Part shown: positions 17,737-26,999 of the stretch, one piece after another
Layout of the letters: each line of letters starts with the position of its first letter
Position numbering within the stretch: the stretch's first letter is position 1
Source of the DNA: an uncultured Pseudophaeobacter sp.
Lineage (GTDB): Bacteria > Pseudomonadota > Alphaproteobacteria > Rhodobacterales > Rhodobacteraceae
Assembly: GCA_905479575.1 (NCBI GenBank)
Contig: CAJQNB010000080.1
Coordinates: forward strand, 1 to 64,000
Reading direction: 5' to 3'
Length of the DNA: 64,000 nucleotides
Notes under the pieces: generated by a model
The model's database searches: none
The model's input: only the letters and a program-made list of their open reading frames with translations
Told to the model about the DNA's origin: nothing
Made by a program: the position numbers and the translations under genes

Positions 17737-18459
17737 TCAGTGGGTCTCCATGCTGAGGCCCATCAGCCGTTCCTGCAGGGCAGCATCGCGGCCAAGGTCC
17801 GCCATGTCACCTGACCAGATCATGCGGCCATCATCCATCACGTTGGCGCTGTCGCCCAGGGCTTTGGCGACGGCAAAATTCTGCTCCACCAATAACACTG
17901 AAGCACCCTGATCTTTGAGATCTTTCAGAGCCTTGGCCATGGTCGAGATGATTGCGGGCGCCAGGCCTTTGGTGGGTTCATCAATCAAGTATAGCTTACG
18001 TTCTTCGATCATCGCGCGGGCAATCGACAGCATCTGTTTTTGCCCGCCTGACAGCGTGCCGGCATCGGATTTCCAGAATGTTTTCAGCGGCGGGAAGGCG
18101 GTGAAGATCCAGTCGAGCCGGGCCGAGTTGATCGGGCCGCTGACCGCGGCGAGGGTCATGTTTTCCTCAACCGTGAGATCGGCAAAGATGCCCATGTCTT
18201 CGGGCACAAATCCGATACCAAGACGGGCTATGGCCGGGGTGGGCAGTTTGGTGATGTCGGTGCCGTCAAACAGGATGCGGCCCTGATGGGCGCGCCAGTG
18301 GCCGATGATGCTGCGCAATGTGGTGGTTTTGCCAACACCGTTGCGCCCCAACAGCATGGTGACTCCGCCACGGGGCACCGCCAGATCGACGCCCTGTAGA
18401 ATATGGTACTGAGCGATATTGGTATAGACGCCCTCCAGCGTCAGGATGGCATCAGACAT
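17737..18459 (-). CDS. livF: ABC transporter ATP-binding protein, LivF family
   Basis: A 240-residue ATPase. Walker A is GRNGVGKTT (about 37-45), the signature is LSGGQKQ (near 137), and Walker B is LYLIDEP followed by TKGLAP, the LivF hallmark. The ATG at 18459 overlaps the LivG stop by eight bases (ATGTCTGA), so the longer upstream frame is rejected. Confidence 0.94.
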   Translation of the reverse strand: MSDAILTLEGVYTNIAQYHILQGVDLAVPRGGVTMLLGRNGVGKTTTLRSIIGHWRAHQGRILFDGTDITKLPTPAIARLGIGFVPEDMGIFADLTVEENMTLAAVSGPINSARLDWIFTAFPPLKTFWKSDAGTLSGGQKQMLSIARAMIEERKLYLIDEPTKGLAPAIISTMAKALKDLKDQGASVLLVEQNFAVAKALGDSANVMDDGRMIWSGDMADLGRDAALQERLMGLSMETH

Positions 18460-19228
18460 CTGCGAGAATTCCTTCGAGACCACGGCCCATATAGGCTTCT
18501 TGTACCACATCAGAGGCCATGACCTCAGCCGGGGCGCCATCTGCGGCCAGGGCACCATTGTGCAACACGATAATGCGATCGGCGAGGCTGCGGATCACGT
18601 CCATCTTGTGTTCGACCAGCAGAATGCTGCGGTCTTTTTGCTGTTTCAGCTCGGCAATCAGATCCAGCACCACCGGGGCCTCATCGACGCTCATGCCTGC
18701 GGTGGGTTCGTCAAACATATAGACATCCGGGTCCTGAGCGATCAGCAGGGCGACCTCCAGTTTGCGCTGGTTGCCATGGGACAGCTCCGACACCACCTGA
18801 TCCCGTTGATCCAGCAGATGCACCCGGGCGAGGATCTCTTCGGCCTGATCCGTCAGGTCCTGGTGACGCGACACCATGGACCACAGGTTAAAACCACGCC
18901 CCAGTTTTGCCTGCACCACCAACCGCAGGTTTTCCAGCACGCTCAGCCCTGGAAACAGATTGGTCAGCTGAAAGGCGCGGCCAATGCCGGCCTTGGTACG
19001 GGCAGAGACCGAGGCGCGGGTGATGTCGCGACCGCGCAGTGACACCTGACCGGCGGAGGCCGGGATCTGGCCCGATATCAGGTTGAAATAGGTGGTTTTT
19101 CCGGCGCCATTGGGGCCGACAATCGCGGTGAGCTCACCGGCGTTAAACGCGCAGCTGACGGCATCAACAGCCACATGGCCACCAAAGCGGACGGTCAGGT
19201 CACGGGTCTTCAGAATGGGTTGGGTCAT
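18452..19228 (-). CDS. livG: ABC transporter ATP-binding protein, LivG family
   Basis: A 258-residue ATPase that pairs with LivF. Walker A GPNGAGKTT lies near residue 37 and the LivG-type insert with GIGRAFQLTNLFPGLSVLEN near 90-110. The signature is the variant LSHGNQR instead of LSGGQ, as is usual for LivG, and Walker B reads VYMFDEPTAG. The ATG at 19228 is chosen over a longer frame that reads through the livK-livG gap. Confidence 0.94.
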   Translation of the reverse strand: MTQPILKTRDLTVRFGGHVAVDAVSCAFNAGELTAIVGPNGAGKTTYFNLISGQIPASAGQVSLRGRDITRASVSARTKAGIGRAFQLTNLFPGLSVLENLRLVVQAKLGRGFNLWSMVSRHQDLTDQAEEILARVHLLDQRDQVVSELSHGNQRKLEVALLIAQDPDVYMFDEPTAGMSVDEAPVVLDLIAELKQQKDRSILLVEHKMDVIRSLADRIIVLHNGALAADGAPAEVMASDVVQEAYMGRGLEGILADV

Positions 19229-19331
19229 TTTGATCTCGGAGTGTTCTCTGCAGGCACGTGCCGCGCAACTGGCTGCGCGCCCGGTCTGAGAAAAGGGGCA
19301 GACTGGGGCCGCGCGGCCCGCTGCTGAAAAA

Positions 19332-19364
19332 CCATGGCCCAAAGATGAGATCCCTGGGCCATGG
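19332..19364 (-). terminator. Perfect 9-bp inverted repeat between livK and livG
   Basis: CCATGGCCC (19332-19340) and GGGCCATGG (19356-19364) flank a 15-base loop, 20 bases after the binding-protein stop. There is no T tract, so partial termination or protection of the upstream message from decay is more likely than full termination. This would give more binding protein than transporter. Confidence 0.55.
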
Positions 19365-19383
19365 AGATTGACTGTTTACAGGG

Positions 19384-20559
19384 TTACTGGTTGCGGATCG
19401 GGATTGGCATCTCGTCGATCGGCAGTTCGCGTACCAGTTCTGGCACCGCCCATTCCACACCGTCCTGCACGGTCAGTTTGAAATGGTACATGGTCTGCAG
19501 TGCCTGGTGATCCTCCGCCCGGAATCGCATGGTGCCTTTGGGAGTTTCCCATTCCATGCCTTCCATCGTGGTGATCAGCTCTTCGGTGTCGGTGGAGCCC
19601 GCCTTGCGGATCGCCTCAACTGCGGCGATGCCTGCGGCCATGCCCCCGGCAGTGAAGAAATCAGGCGGCCCATCAAAACGCTCAAAATGGGTTTTGACCA
19701 GCCAGTCGTTTACCTCATTGTCGGGCAGCTCGTAGTAGTAATAGGTGCCGCCCTCCATGCCTTCATAGTCTTTGAAACCTTTCAGCGCGGCGAGGATATT
19801 GCCAACCCCGGCAAATTCGATGCCAAAGCGGCCCGGATCCATGGCGTTGATCTTGCCCAGCGGGTTGCCACCCCCGGCCCATATCACAAACAGCTTTTTG
19901 GGGCCGTCCAGGTCTTTCATGGCGTTAAAAATGCGCTCACCCGCGGCGGTAAAGTCGGTGGTGTCGGTGGGGGCGTATTCTTCGTGAACCAGTTCGATGC
20001 CCTGGGTGGCCAGGGCCTCGCGGAAGGCGGCGACCCCGTCGCGGCCAAAGGCATAGTCCTGCGCCAGAGTGGCGATCTTGACGTTGTCAGCCGCCAGCGC
20101 GATGGCGCTGGACACCGCGTCCTGCGATGAATTGCGCGAGGTGCGGAAGATATAGCGGTTCCAGTTGGCGCCGGTGATGCTGTCGGCCACGGCGGGCTCA
20201 ACAATCAGGATCTTTTCGTATTCTTCGGCAACCGGCAACATTGCCAGGGCCACGCCCGAGCTGACCGGACCAATGGCGAGATCAACTTCGTCGTCGCCGT
20301 AAGCCTCTTCCAGCAGGGCCTTGCCGTTCTCTGGTTTCAGCTGGGTGTCTTTTTCGATCACCACGATTGGCTCACCATTGATCTCCATGGTGCCGCCGGT
20401 GGCATATTCCAGCCCCAGCATCAGCCCGTCGTGGCTTTGTTTGGCATAGGCTTCAAACGGGCCGGTCTTGCCATAGATATGGGCAATCTTGATATCTGCA
20501 GTGGCGGCCGAAGCCAGTGCCAGTGCAGAGACCATTCCTGCTAGCAAAGTGCGTGTCAT
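19384..20559 (-). CDS. ABC transporter periplasmic substrate-binding protein (liv/HAAT type)
   Basis: A 391-residue periplasmic binding protein, first gene of the liv operon. The signal peptide is residues 1-21 (ending ASAATA before DIKIAH). The fold is the type I periplasmic protein, with GPVSSGVALAMLPVAEEY near 95-112 and a fully sequenced C-terminal lobe. The nearest recognisable class is liv-type proteins for organic or aromatic acids, and not a strict LivJ. The neighbouring aromatic decarboxylase and homoprotocatechuate dioxygenase make an aromatic ligand possible (inference). Its GC-rich 5' region of 200 bases to the decarboxylase gene holds the promoter. Confidence 0.88.
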   Translation of the reverse strand: MTRTLLAGMVSALALASAATADIKIAHIYGKTGPFEAYAKQSHDGLMLGLEYATGGTMEINGEPIVVIEKDTQLKPENGKALLEEAYGDDEVDLAIGPVSSGVALAMLPVAEEYEKILIVEPAVADSITGANWNRYIFRTSRNSSQDAVSSAIALAADNVKIATLAQDYAFGRDGVAAFREALATQGIELVHEEYAPTDTTDFTAAGERIFNAMKDLDGPKKLFVIWAGGGNPLGKINAMDPGRFGIEFAGVGNILAALKGFKDYEGMEGGTYYYYELPDNEVNDWLVKTHFERFDGPPDFFTAGGMAAGIAAVEAIRKAGSTDTEELITTMEGMEWETPKGTMRFRAEDHQALQTMYHFKLTVQDGVEWAVPELVRELPIDEMPIPIRNQ

Positions 20560-20759
20560 GTCGTTCCTCCCTGAGGGCGCGCCAATGTGTAGGGCTGGCG
20601 CAGTCTCGCTCCTGTGCCTTCAGGCTAACGGCGGCCTCGCATTTTGGTCAATTGCAGGGAAATACGTATGTCGCCTCTCTCCCGCCCCGCAGGCTTACTG
20701 TGCCTCTCCCCCGGCTGCAAGCGACAGCCAGAGGAGCCAGACGAGGAGCGGCTGGCGCG

Positions 20760-22169
20760 TTAGAGCGTTGCGGCGATTTCGGTGATGACACCGTGGGCCA
20801 TCATCACGTCGGCCTGGGTGGTTTCAAACTGACCGGCCTGAAAGCGGATCACCAGATCGCCATCCACCCGCGTTTGAGTGAGGTAAATTCGCCCGTCATC
20901 ATTGATTGCATTGACCAATTTGAGGTTCAACTCATCCAGATCGGAGGCGCCTTTGGGGGCATAACGAAAGGTCCAGAGCGACCACATCGGCGGGGTGACG
21001 ATCTCAAAATCCGGTGTCGCTGCCAGCTTGTCATGCAGGGCTCCGGACCAGCTGATGTGGTTTCGCAGGCGCTGCCGCAGGCCCTCCAACCCATAGGTGC
21101 GGATCAGGAACCAGATCTTGAGCGCGCGGAAACGCCGCCCCAGCGGCACCGACCATTCCGAGTAATTGATGATACCGTCTTTGCCGTGGGTTTTCAGATA
21201 CTCGGGGCTGATCGCCAGGGTCTGCACCAGATCGTCGGGGTTTTTCAAAAAATGCGCCGAGCAATCAAACTGCACGCCCAGCCATTTATGCGGGTTAAAG
21301 ACAATACTGTCGGCGCGCTCGACCCCGGGCCAGTAATGGCGGTATTCGGGGCAGATCATCGCCGATCCCGCCCAAGCGGCGTCGATATGGCTGTAGAGCC
21401 CGTAGTCTTCGGCGATTTGCAGGCACTCATCCACTGGGTCCGTGGCGCCGGTGCCGGTGCCGCCAACGCATAGTATCAGCCCGGCAGGCTGCATCCCGGC
21501 GGCGATGTCGGCCTCGATTGCTTGGCGCAGCGCGGCAGGGTCCATGCCGCGCCAGTCGCCTTTGATCGGCACGCGCACCAGGTTTTGCTGGCCAATCCCG
21601 GCGACCCAGATGGCGCGATCCACCGAGGTATGCACTTCGCTCGAGCAATAGATCCGCAGCGGTTTCTGCGCAAACAGCCCCTGTTGGTTGCCCTGCCAGT
21701 TCAGCGCCTTTTCTCGCATGGTGAGGACCGCGGCCAGGGTCGCCGACGAGGCACTGTCCTGAATGACACCCTGAAACTCCTCGGGCAGATCCAGCGCCTG
21801 GCGCAGCCAGTCCATCATCCGGGTTTCCATCTCTGTGGCCGCCGGAGAGGTCTGCCAGAGCATACATTGTGGCGCGATGGCAGAGGTCAGGAATTCCGCC
21901 AGCACCGAGGGCGCAGCGGCATTGGAAGTGAAATAGGCAAAGAAACGCGGGTGCTGCCAATGGGTGATCCCCGGCATCACGATCTCTTCAAAATCGGCAA
22001 AGATCGCCTCCATGCCCTCGCCGCCCTCGGGAGGCGTTGCCGGCAGGGCGTTCAGCACCTCGCCGGGTTCGGTGCGGGCGCGCACCGGCTTGTCGCCAAC
22101 GGTCAGGTGATAGTCCTGCGCCCAATCCGCAATGCGGCGGCCCCAGCCTGAGAATTCATCCCATTTCAT
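20760..22169 (-). CDS. Pyridoxal-dependent aromatic L-amino-acid decarboxylase family protein
   Basis: A 469-residue PLP enzyme of fold type I, group II decarboxylases. Visible residues: PLP-stacking His180 in SSEVHTS, Asp263 in HIDAAWAGSA, and the Schiff-base Lys295 in NPHKWL. Members decarboxylate tyrosine, phenylalanine, tryptophan or DOPA, and some instead form aldehydes by oxidative deamination. The ATG at 22169 has GGAG nine bases upstream; the frame's earlier TTG does not. Its position between a liv importer and an extradiol dioxygenase fits breakdown of aromatic amino acids or amines. Confidence 0.9.
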   Translation of the reverse strand: MKWDEFSGWGRRIADWAQDYHLTVGDKPVRARTEPGEVLNALPATPPEGGEGMEAIFADFEEIVMPGITHWQHPRFFAYFTSNAAAPSVLAEFLTSAIAPQCMLWQTSPAATEMETRMMDWLRQALDLPEEFQGVIQDSASSATLAAVLTMREKALNWQGNQQGLFAQKPLRIYCSSEVHTSVDRAIWVAGIGQQNLVRVPIKGDWRGMDPAALRQAIEADIAAGMQPAGLILCVGGTGTGATDPVDECLQIAEDYGLYSHIDAAWAGSAMICPEYRHYWPGVERADSIVFNPHKWLGVQFDCSAHFLKNPDDLVQTLAISPEYLKTHGKDGIINYSEWSVPLGRRFRALKIWFLIRTYGLEGLRQRLRNHISWSGALHDKLAATPDFEIVTPPMWSLWTFRYAPKGASDLDELNLKLVNAINDDGRIYLTQTRVDGDLVIRFQAGQFETTQADVMMAHGVITEIAATL

Positions 22170-22243
22170 TGTCAAAACTCCAGTGTTCGGGCCTTGGCCC
22201 GGATAGCCGCCCCCAAGGGGAGGGTGCTGTCCTAATTGCTATA

Positions 22244-23224
22244 CTAAGGGGCGATAATTGGCTGTGCCGTCAGGGCGCTGTCTTGGGTGGTGGCGCCTTC
22301 GAAGGTGGAGCCCTCTTCGAACCAGCTGCGCGGCGCCGGTGCCCCCCAAAGCGTTTGGCGCTGTGGGTCTTTCAGGGACCATTTGATGGCCTCGTGGTCG
22401 GGATCAACGGTTTGATAATCCGAGCAATAGATCTCAATCCGATGGCCGTCAGGGTCGCGCACATACAGAAAGAAGGCGTTGGAGATACCATGGCGGCCCG
22501 GGCCACGTTCGATATTGTCGACATAGCCGGTGGTGGACATCAGATCGAGCAGATCAATGATGTTGAGCGGCGTCGGCACCCAGAACGCGCTGTGATGCAG
22601 ACGTGGCCCGGTGCCATTGGTAAAGGCAACATCATGCACGCCGCCCTTGCGGTGCATCCAGGCAGCCCAGACCTTACCGCTTTCGTCGTCCTCTGTGTAC
22701 TCCGTCACCCGGAAACCGATCTCGTTGTAAAAGGCGACAGAGGCATCCACATCCGCCGAGAACATGTTGAAATGATCAATCCGCAGGGGTTTTACTCCGT
22801 TATAGAGCCGATATTCCTGATGGATCGGTGCCATGCGCTCCATCTTGACGTAGAATTCCAGCGGAATGCCCCAGGGGTCACGGGTGCGCAGGGTGCGCCC
22901 CATGTGGGGGCGTTCAACCCAGTCCACCGGCAGTCCTTTGTCGGCAAAGAATGCGGCGGCCTTTTCAAGATCGGGCGCATCATAAAGCTTAAAGCCCAGC
23001 ACGCCGACTTCGGCCGTGTCCGCCTGGACCAGCACGATGCAGTGATGGCCGCGCTCCTCCATAGCCCGCAGATAGATGTGGGTGTTGTCTTCTTCGGTGA
23101 CTTGAAGACCGAGAATCTCGACATAGAATTTGCGAGAGGCCGCCAGATCGGTGACGCGGTACTCCACATGGGACAGCCGAACGATGTTGAAAGGGGGATA
23201 AAGCACGGGGGCGGGAACTGGCAT
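22244..23224 (-). CDS. hpaD: 3,4-dihydroxyphenylacetate (homoprotocatechuate) 2,3-dioxygenase, type I extradiol
   Basis: A 326-residue non-haem Fe(II) or Mn(II) enzyme that opens the homoprotocatechuate ring. It has two vicinal-oxygen-chelate modules (about 15-125 and 147-270). The metal ligands are His151 (RIDHFN), His210/211 (RLHHSAF) and Glu264 (RIEIYCSDY), with spacing like that of the Brevibacterium and Arthrobacter enzymes. The ATG at 23224 is preceded by AGGAG; the longer frame is rejected. It is divergent from hpaR. The remaining hpa genes are not in the window. Confidence 0.9.
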   Translation of the reverse strand: MPVPAPVLYPPFNIVRLSHVEYRVTDLAASRKFYVEILGLQVTEEDNTHIYLRAMEERGHHCIVLVQADTAEVGVLGFKLYDAPDLEKAAAFFADKGLPVDWVERPHMGRTLRTRDPWGIPLEFYVKMERMAPIHQEYRLYNGVKPLRIDHFNMFSADVDASVAFYNEIGFRVTEYTEDDESGKVWAAWMHRKGGVHDVAFTNGTGPRLHHSAFWVPTPLNIIDLLDLMSTTGYVDNIERGPGRHGISNAFFLYVRDPDGHRIEIYCSDYQTVDPDHEAIKWSLKDPQRQTLWGAPAPRSWFEEGSTFEGATTQDSALTAQPIIAP

Positions 23225-23263
23225 GGCTGGGCTCCTGTTGGGGACCGGAAAGCCGAAAGGCTT

Positions 23264-23311
23264 CACATTTGTTGTTAACATGTGTAGCTTTTGGGGGGTA
23301 GTTTGTCAAAC
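23264..23311. promoter_or_regulatory. Candidate HpaR operators between hpaD and hpaR
   Basis: Two inverted repeats lie in the 143-bp divergent gap: CACAT-(11)-ATGTG (23264-23284), including TTGTTGTTAACA, and the palindrome GTTTG-T-CAAAC (23301-23311). MarR-type regulators bind such sites in their own divergent promoters. Confidence 0.45.
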
Positions 23312-23367
23312 AGTGAAAAATCGCGACCGCAATTGCCTTTAGGCAGGATTATGAGTGATAAGCAGAT

Positions 23368-23802
23368 ATGAAGAACAGATTGCCCTCTACCGCCCGCTCC
23401 TTGCCGATCGCCCTTTTACGGGCGCGTGAACGAGTCATGGGACCGATCCGGCATCTGCTGAGCGATGTGGATCTCACGGAACAGCAATGGCGGGTGCTGC
23501 GGGTGGTGCAGGAAAGCAACGGCATTGATCCAACCGAGATCGCCGATCAGGCCTGCCTGCTGCTGCCCAGCCTGACGCGGATCCTGCAAAAGCTGGACGA
23601 AAAAGGCCTGATCAGCCGCGAGCGCGACCAAGTGGACCGCCGCCGCCAGGTGATCCGCATCACCGCGGCAGGGGCCGAAATCATCGAGGCCAATATTGCC
23701 GCCAGCATCGCCATCGTCGAGCGCACCCGTGAAAAAATGGGGGAGGAGCGTTATGAAGCGCTGCTGGATCTTCTCAACGAGCTCGATGCGATTGATCTGT
23801 GA
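23368..23802 (+). CDS. hpaR: MarR-family regulator of homoprotocatechuate degradation, HpaR type
   Basis: A 144-residue MarR protein. The winged helix is at about 40-110 (DLTEQQWRVLRVVQ, LLLPSLTRILQKLDEKGLIS, wing DRRRQVIRITAAG). The N-terminal LPIALLRARERVMGPIRHLL block is typical of HpaR. It would repress hpaD until homoprotocatechuate or a related acid binds. The divergent placement to hpaD supports this. Confidence 0.88.
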   Translation: MKNRLPSTARSLPIALLRARERVMGPIRHLLSDVDLTEQQWRVLRVVQESNGIDPTEIADQACLLLPSLTRILQKLDEKGLISRERDQVDRRRQVIRITAAGAEIIEANIAASIAIVERTREKMGEERYEALLDLLNELDAIDL

Positions 23803-23823
23803 ACGGGCTTGAGGGGCAGAACC

Positions 23824-25089
23824 CTAGTCTGCTGCCCGTCGCAGAAAAACCTGAACATCCGCCACATTGGTGCCAGTGCCGCCGCAGATCAGCAGGGCCT
23901 CGGCGGCTTTGAGCGCGGCGTAGCTGTCGTTATTGGCCAGCAAAGCGGCAGGGTCTTGGCCCGCCTCGGCAATAGCCTGCCAGGTCTGCGGGGTGGCAAA
24001 GCCGCCGGCCGCATCGGTTGGGCCGTCGCGGCCATCGGTGCCAGCGGATAGGAACAGCCAGTCTCCGCTCAGCTCGGAGGCGCCGCGCTGGGCCATGCGC
24101 AGGGCCAGTTCCTGGTTGCGGCCACCGCGCCCATCGCCCCGCAGGCGCACGGTGGTCTCCCCGCCAAAGATCAGCGCGACGGGCTGGTCCGCTGGCGCTG
24201 CCTTGGCCGCGTGCAGGATTTCTTCAACCGCTTCACAGACATCGCCAGTCAGATGATCGCTGACCAGCTGCGGCTGCCATCCCAGGGCGCAGGCGCGCTC
24301 CATCATCGCAGCCAGGCTGTGACGGTTGGAGCCGATGAGGCTGTTTTGTGCCTCCGGCAGGGGGCTGGTGGGCGACTGCTGTGCCAGATGGGTTTTGACT
24401 GTCTCGGGCAGATCCTGCCAGATCCCGGCCCGCTGCAACAGCGCGCATGCTGCCGCGCGGTCCCCCAATGGCGAAACGGTCGGTCCCGAGGCAATGGCGC
24501 GCAGATCATCGCCAATCACATCCGACAGGATGTAGGCCTGCACCGATGCCGGGGCCGCATGGCGCAGCAACCCGCCACCTTTCAGCTCGGACAGGTGCTG
24601 GCGCACCAGGTTCATCTCATTAATGTCCAACCCGGAAGACAGCAGCGCCGCACCAACAGCGGCTTTGTCTGCCAGGCTGATCCCCGCCGCAGGCGCCACC
24701 ATCAGCGACGACCCCCCACCCGAGACCAGCACGGTGATGCGGTCCTGCGCGGTGGTTTGCGACACCAGATCTATGACCGCTGCGCCTGCATCGGCGCTGG
24801 CCTGATCGGGCACCGGATGTGACCCGGCCAGAACCCTGGCGCCGGGGACCTCTGTCAGGTTTTCCGGGTTGGTGATCACCAGCGCCTGACGCGGCTCTGG
24901 GATATGGCGCAGCATTTCCTGCATCATCGGAACCGCCGCTTTGCCGAGCGCCAGGATATAGTCCTGCCCGCCGGGTTCCAAGGCAGGGAGCGGGGTTGCG
25001 AGCAGCGCCTGGCTGAGCGCTTTTGCCGGATCGGCGCGGGCCACGGCGGCGTCAAACAGGGCGCGGGCGTCTTGGGGAAGGGAGGACAT
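23824..25089 (-). CDS. Glycerate 2-kinase (MOFRL / DUF4147 family)
   Basis: A 421-residue cytosolic kinase making 2-phosphoglycerate from D-glycerate. The N-terminal DUF4147 domain has ILALGKAAVPMM near 45 and VLVSGGGSSLM near 120. The C-terminal MOFRL domain has IFGGETTVRLRGDGRGGRNQ near 305-325 and SAGTDGRDGPTDAAGG near 345-360. Family members act in glyoxylate, serine-cycle or tartrate breakdown. It reads in the same direction as the sulfatase-like gene 135 bases upstream and may share its message. Confidence 0.92.
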   Translation of the reverse strand: MSSLPQDARALFDAAVARADPAKALSQALLATPLPALEPGGQDYILALGKAAVPMMQEMLRHIPEPRQALVITNPENLTEVPGARVLAGSHPVPDQASADAGAAVIDLVSQTTAQDRITVLVSGGGSSLMVAPAAGISLADKAAVGAALLSSGLDINEMNLVRQHLSELKGGGLLRHAAPASVQAYILSDVIGDDLRAIASGPTVSPLGDRAAACALLQRAGIWQDLPETVKTHLAQQSPTSPLPEAQNSLIGSNRHSLAAMMERACALGWQPQLVSDHLTGDVCEAVEEILHAAKAAPADQPVALIFGGETTVRLRGDGRGGRNQELALRMAQRGASELSGDWLFLSAGTDGRDGPTDAAGGFATPQTWQAIAEAGQDPAALLANNDSYAALKAAEALLICGGTGTNVADVQVFLRRAAD

Positions 25090-25224
25090 CTTGATCTTTA
25101 CCTTGCGTTGCCAGCGGGCGAACCCGCGCCGTGTTACCGCTAAATCTATGGCGGTTTTGCCTGAGCGCCAGGGGTTAGGTCAAGGGGGCGGATCGCAGTT
25201 GGGGGGGAGAAAGCGCTGGCGGGG

Positions 25225-26781
25225 CTAGGCTCCCGGCCTGTGGCGCTTTTGCTGGCGTGGCCCATCGGTTGTGATGCTATGCAGCGACAGGCTGTGATCG
25301 GCGTTGCGCATCCGGTGGCGCAGCATCTGCCGGGTCAGCCGTGCCAGATCCGCCTGCAGCGCCGGGGCCTGTGCCAGGTTTTCCATTTCGCCGGCGCCCT
25401 GATGGTCAAACAGCAGCGGCGGCATGTCGGCGGCAAACTCCACCAGGCTGAACCGCCCGTCGCGCAGAATGGCGAGGCTGGACTGGGATGTCGGGGTGGC
25501 AAGCATCTGTTGCCAGATCGTCTGCGCCTGTGGGTCGCCAAAATCCAGCTCGGAATAGGTGTATTGCCGCCAGTCAGAGGGGATTTCACCGCGCAGCAAC
25601 GGCACCAGCGAGGCACCATCCATTGAATTGGGAATCTCCTGCCCCACCCAGTCCAGAATGGTCGGAGTGAGGTCGATGGATTCGGTCATCTGCTGCACCA
25701 CCGACCCGGCCTGCGCGCCATTGCCGGGCATACGGATGATCAGCGGAGTTTTATAGGCGGCGTCATAGACGGTGAACTTGCCCCAGCTGTGGCGGTCGCC
25801 CAGCATCTCACCGTGGTCGGCGCTCAGCACCACCAGGGTGTTGTCGTCCTGGCCGCTGTCTTTGAGGAACTGCATCACCCGGCCGATATGGGCGTCCACT
25901 TCGCTTGCTAGCCCCAGATAAAGCGCCCGCAGGGTTTGGATATTTTCATCCGTTGGCTGCAGATCAGGAAAGCCCAAAACCGTAGAAGCCGGGGGAGAGG
26001 CCTGGGTCGTGGGGGTAAAGAACGGATGCATTGCGCATTCCTCCGCCACCGTGCCATGGCGCAGAGGCAGCGGCAGATCGGCGGGATCATACATCGCATT
26101 ATAGGGCGCAGGCGCCACCAGCGGCGGGTGTGGGCGAATATAGGTGAGATGGGCAAACCAGCTCTGATGGCCATAGGCGGGCATGGTGGCCAGAAACCGA
26201 TTGGTCAAAAAGGCGGTGTCACTGTCGTCTGCCGAATAGGGCGCCGGATCGTTCAGCCGGGCCGGGCCACCAGTGGGCGAGACCGGCCTGTGCAGATCCC
26301 AGTAGGTGTCAAATGTATAGCCCTTGGAGAGCAGATCGGCGCGCCAAGGATAGGACATCTCCAGCCGCATCTCCAACATCTCCTGAAAGCCGTCCATATG
26401 CTGTTCATAGGTGCGGATGGCTGGATCATTGGGGTGATGGGTGCGTGGGTCACGGGCGGTATCGGTATAACCAAACAGCATCGGAGTGTATCCCGCCTTG
26501 CGCATCTCGCCGGGCAGGGTGGGGGTGTCATGGCGCAGCGGGGTGCCGTTGCGCACCGAGCGATGGTTCATCGCATATTGCCCGGTGAGGATTGACGCGC
26601 GCGAGGGGCCGCAGGGGTTTACCACGGTATAATTTTGCTCAAAGGTCACCGCCTCTGCCATCAGGGACCGCAGGTTGGGCAGGGCGACATGCGCGGCGAG
26701 CGCGCCTGTCAGGCAATCGGCCCGCAGCTGGTCGATCAGAATGAACAGCACGTTCTTTTTCTGGGCTTGATCGGTGCTCAT
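25225..26781 (-). CDS. Formylglycine-type hydrolase: phosphonate monoester hydrolase / sulfatase family
   Basis: A 518-residue member of the alkaline phosphatase superfamily. Cys57 in NPCGPSR fits the C-x-P-x-R maturation motif and would become formylglycine. Metal and active-site residues include Asp17 (LIDQLRADCL), His218 (IRPHPP), Asp322-His323 (ADHGEMLGDRH) and Lys335. The overall layout, with MNHRSVRNGTPL after the motif, resembles the rhizobial phosphonate monoester hydrolases, which are promiscuous towards phosphodiesters and sulfates. No signal peptide is seen, so the enzyme is probably cytosolic. The start at 26781 follows AAGGA. The divergent DeoR regulator and Na/Pi transporter favour a phosphorus role (inference). 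Confidence 0.85.
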   Translation of the reverse strand: MSTDQAQKKNVLFILIDQLRADCLTGALAAHVALPNLRSLMAEAVTFEQNYTVVNPCGPSRASILTGQYAMNHRSVRNGTPLRHDTPTLPGEMRKAGYTPMLFGYTDTARDPRTHHPNDPAIRTYEQHMDGFQEMLEMRLEMSYPWRADLLSKGYTFDTYWDLHRPVSPTGGPARLNDPAPYSADDSDTAFLTNRFLATMPAYGHQSWFAHLTYIRPHPPLVAPAPYNAMYDPADLPLPLRHGTVAEECAMHPFFTPTTQASPPASTVLGFPDLQPTDENIQTLRALYLGLASEVDAHIGRVMQFLKDSGQDDNTLVVLSADHGEMLGDRHSWGKFTVYDAAYKTPLIIRMPGNGAQAGSVVQQMTESIDLTPTILDWVGQEIPNSMDGASLVPLLRGEIPSDWRQYTYSELDFGDPQAQTIWQQMLATPTSQSSLAILRDGRFSLVEFAADMPPLLFDHQGAGEMENLAQAPALQADLARLTRQMLRHRMRNADHSLSLHSITTDGPRQQKRHRPGA

Positions 26782-26859
26782 AGGCTGGAGTCCTTTGTCA
26801 GCTGGGGGCCTCATTGGCGCAAGATAAGCCTGTCATTTGTAATTTGGGAAGAGGGTTTC

Positions 26860-26883
26860 TTGACGATTTTGACCGCAATTGAC
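26860..26883. promoter_or_regulatory. Three phased TTGAC repeats, candidate DeoR-type operator
   Basis: TTGAC occurs at 26860-26864, 26869-26873 and 26879-26883, that is 9 and 10 bases apart, about one helical turn. The site lies in the AT-rich 218-bp gap between the divergent hydrolase and DeoR genes. Confidence 0.4.
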
Positions 26884-26999
26884 CGATATCGAGAGAAATT
26901 TTGGGAATTTGTGGGGTTTTCCTTGCCATGTTGGCGCTAACCTGACATTTTGCCGCAAAATTGTGAACTGTATCTGCCGTCTTTGTGGAGTTTTGCCCG

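Noticed and set aside
20560..20759. Possible small gene between the liv binding protein and the decarboxylase
   Set aside because: The short frames there lack ribosome sites and family features. The region fits a promoter for the liv operon.
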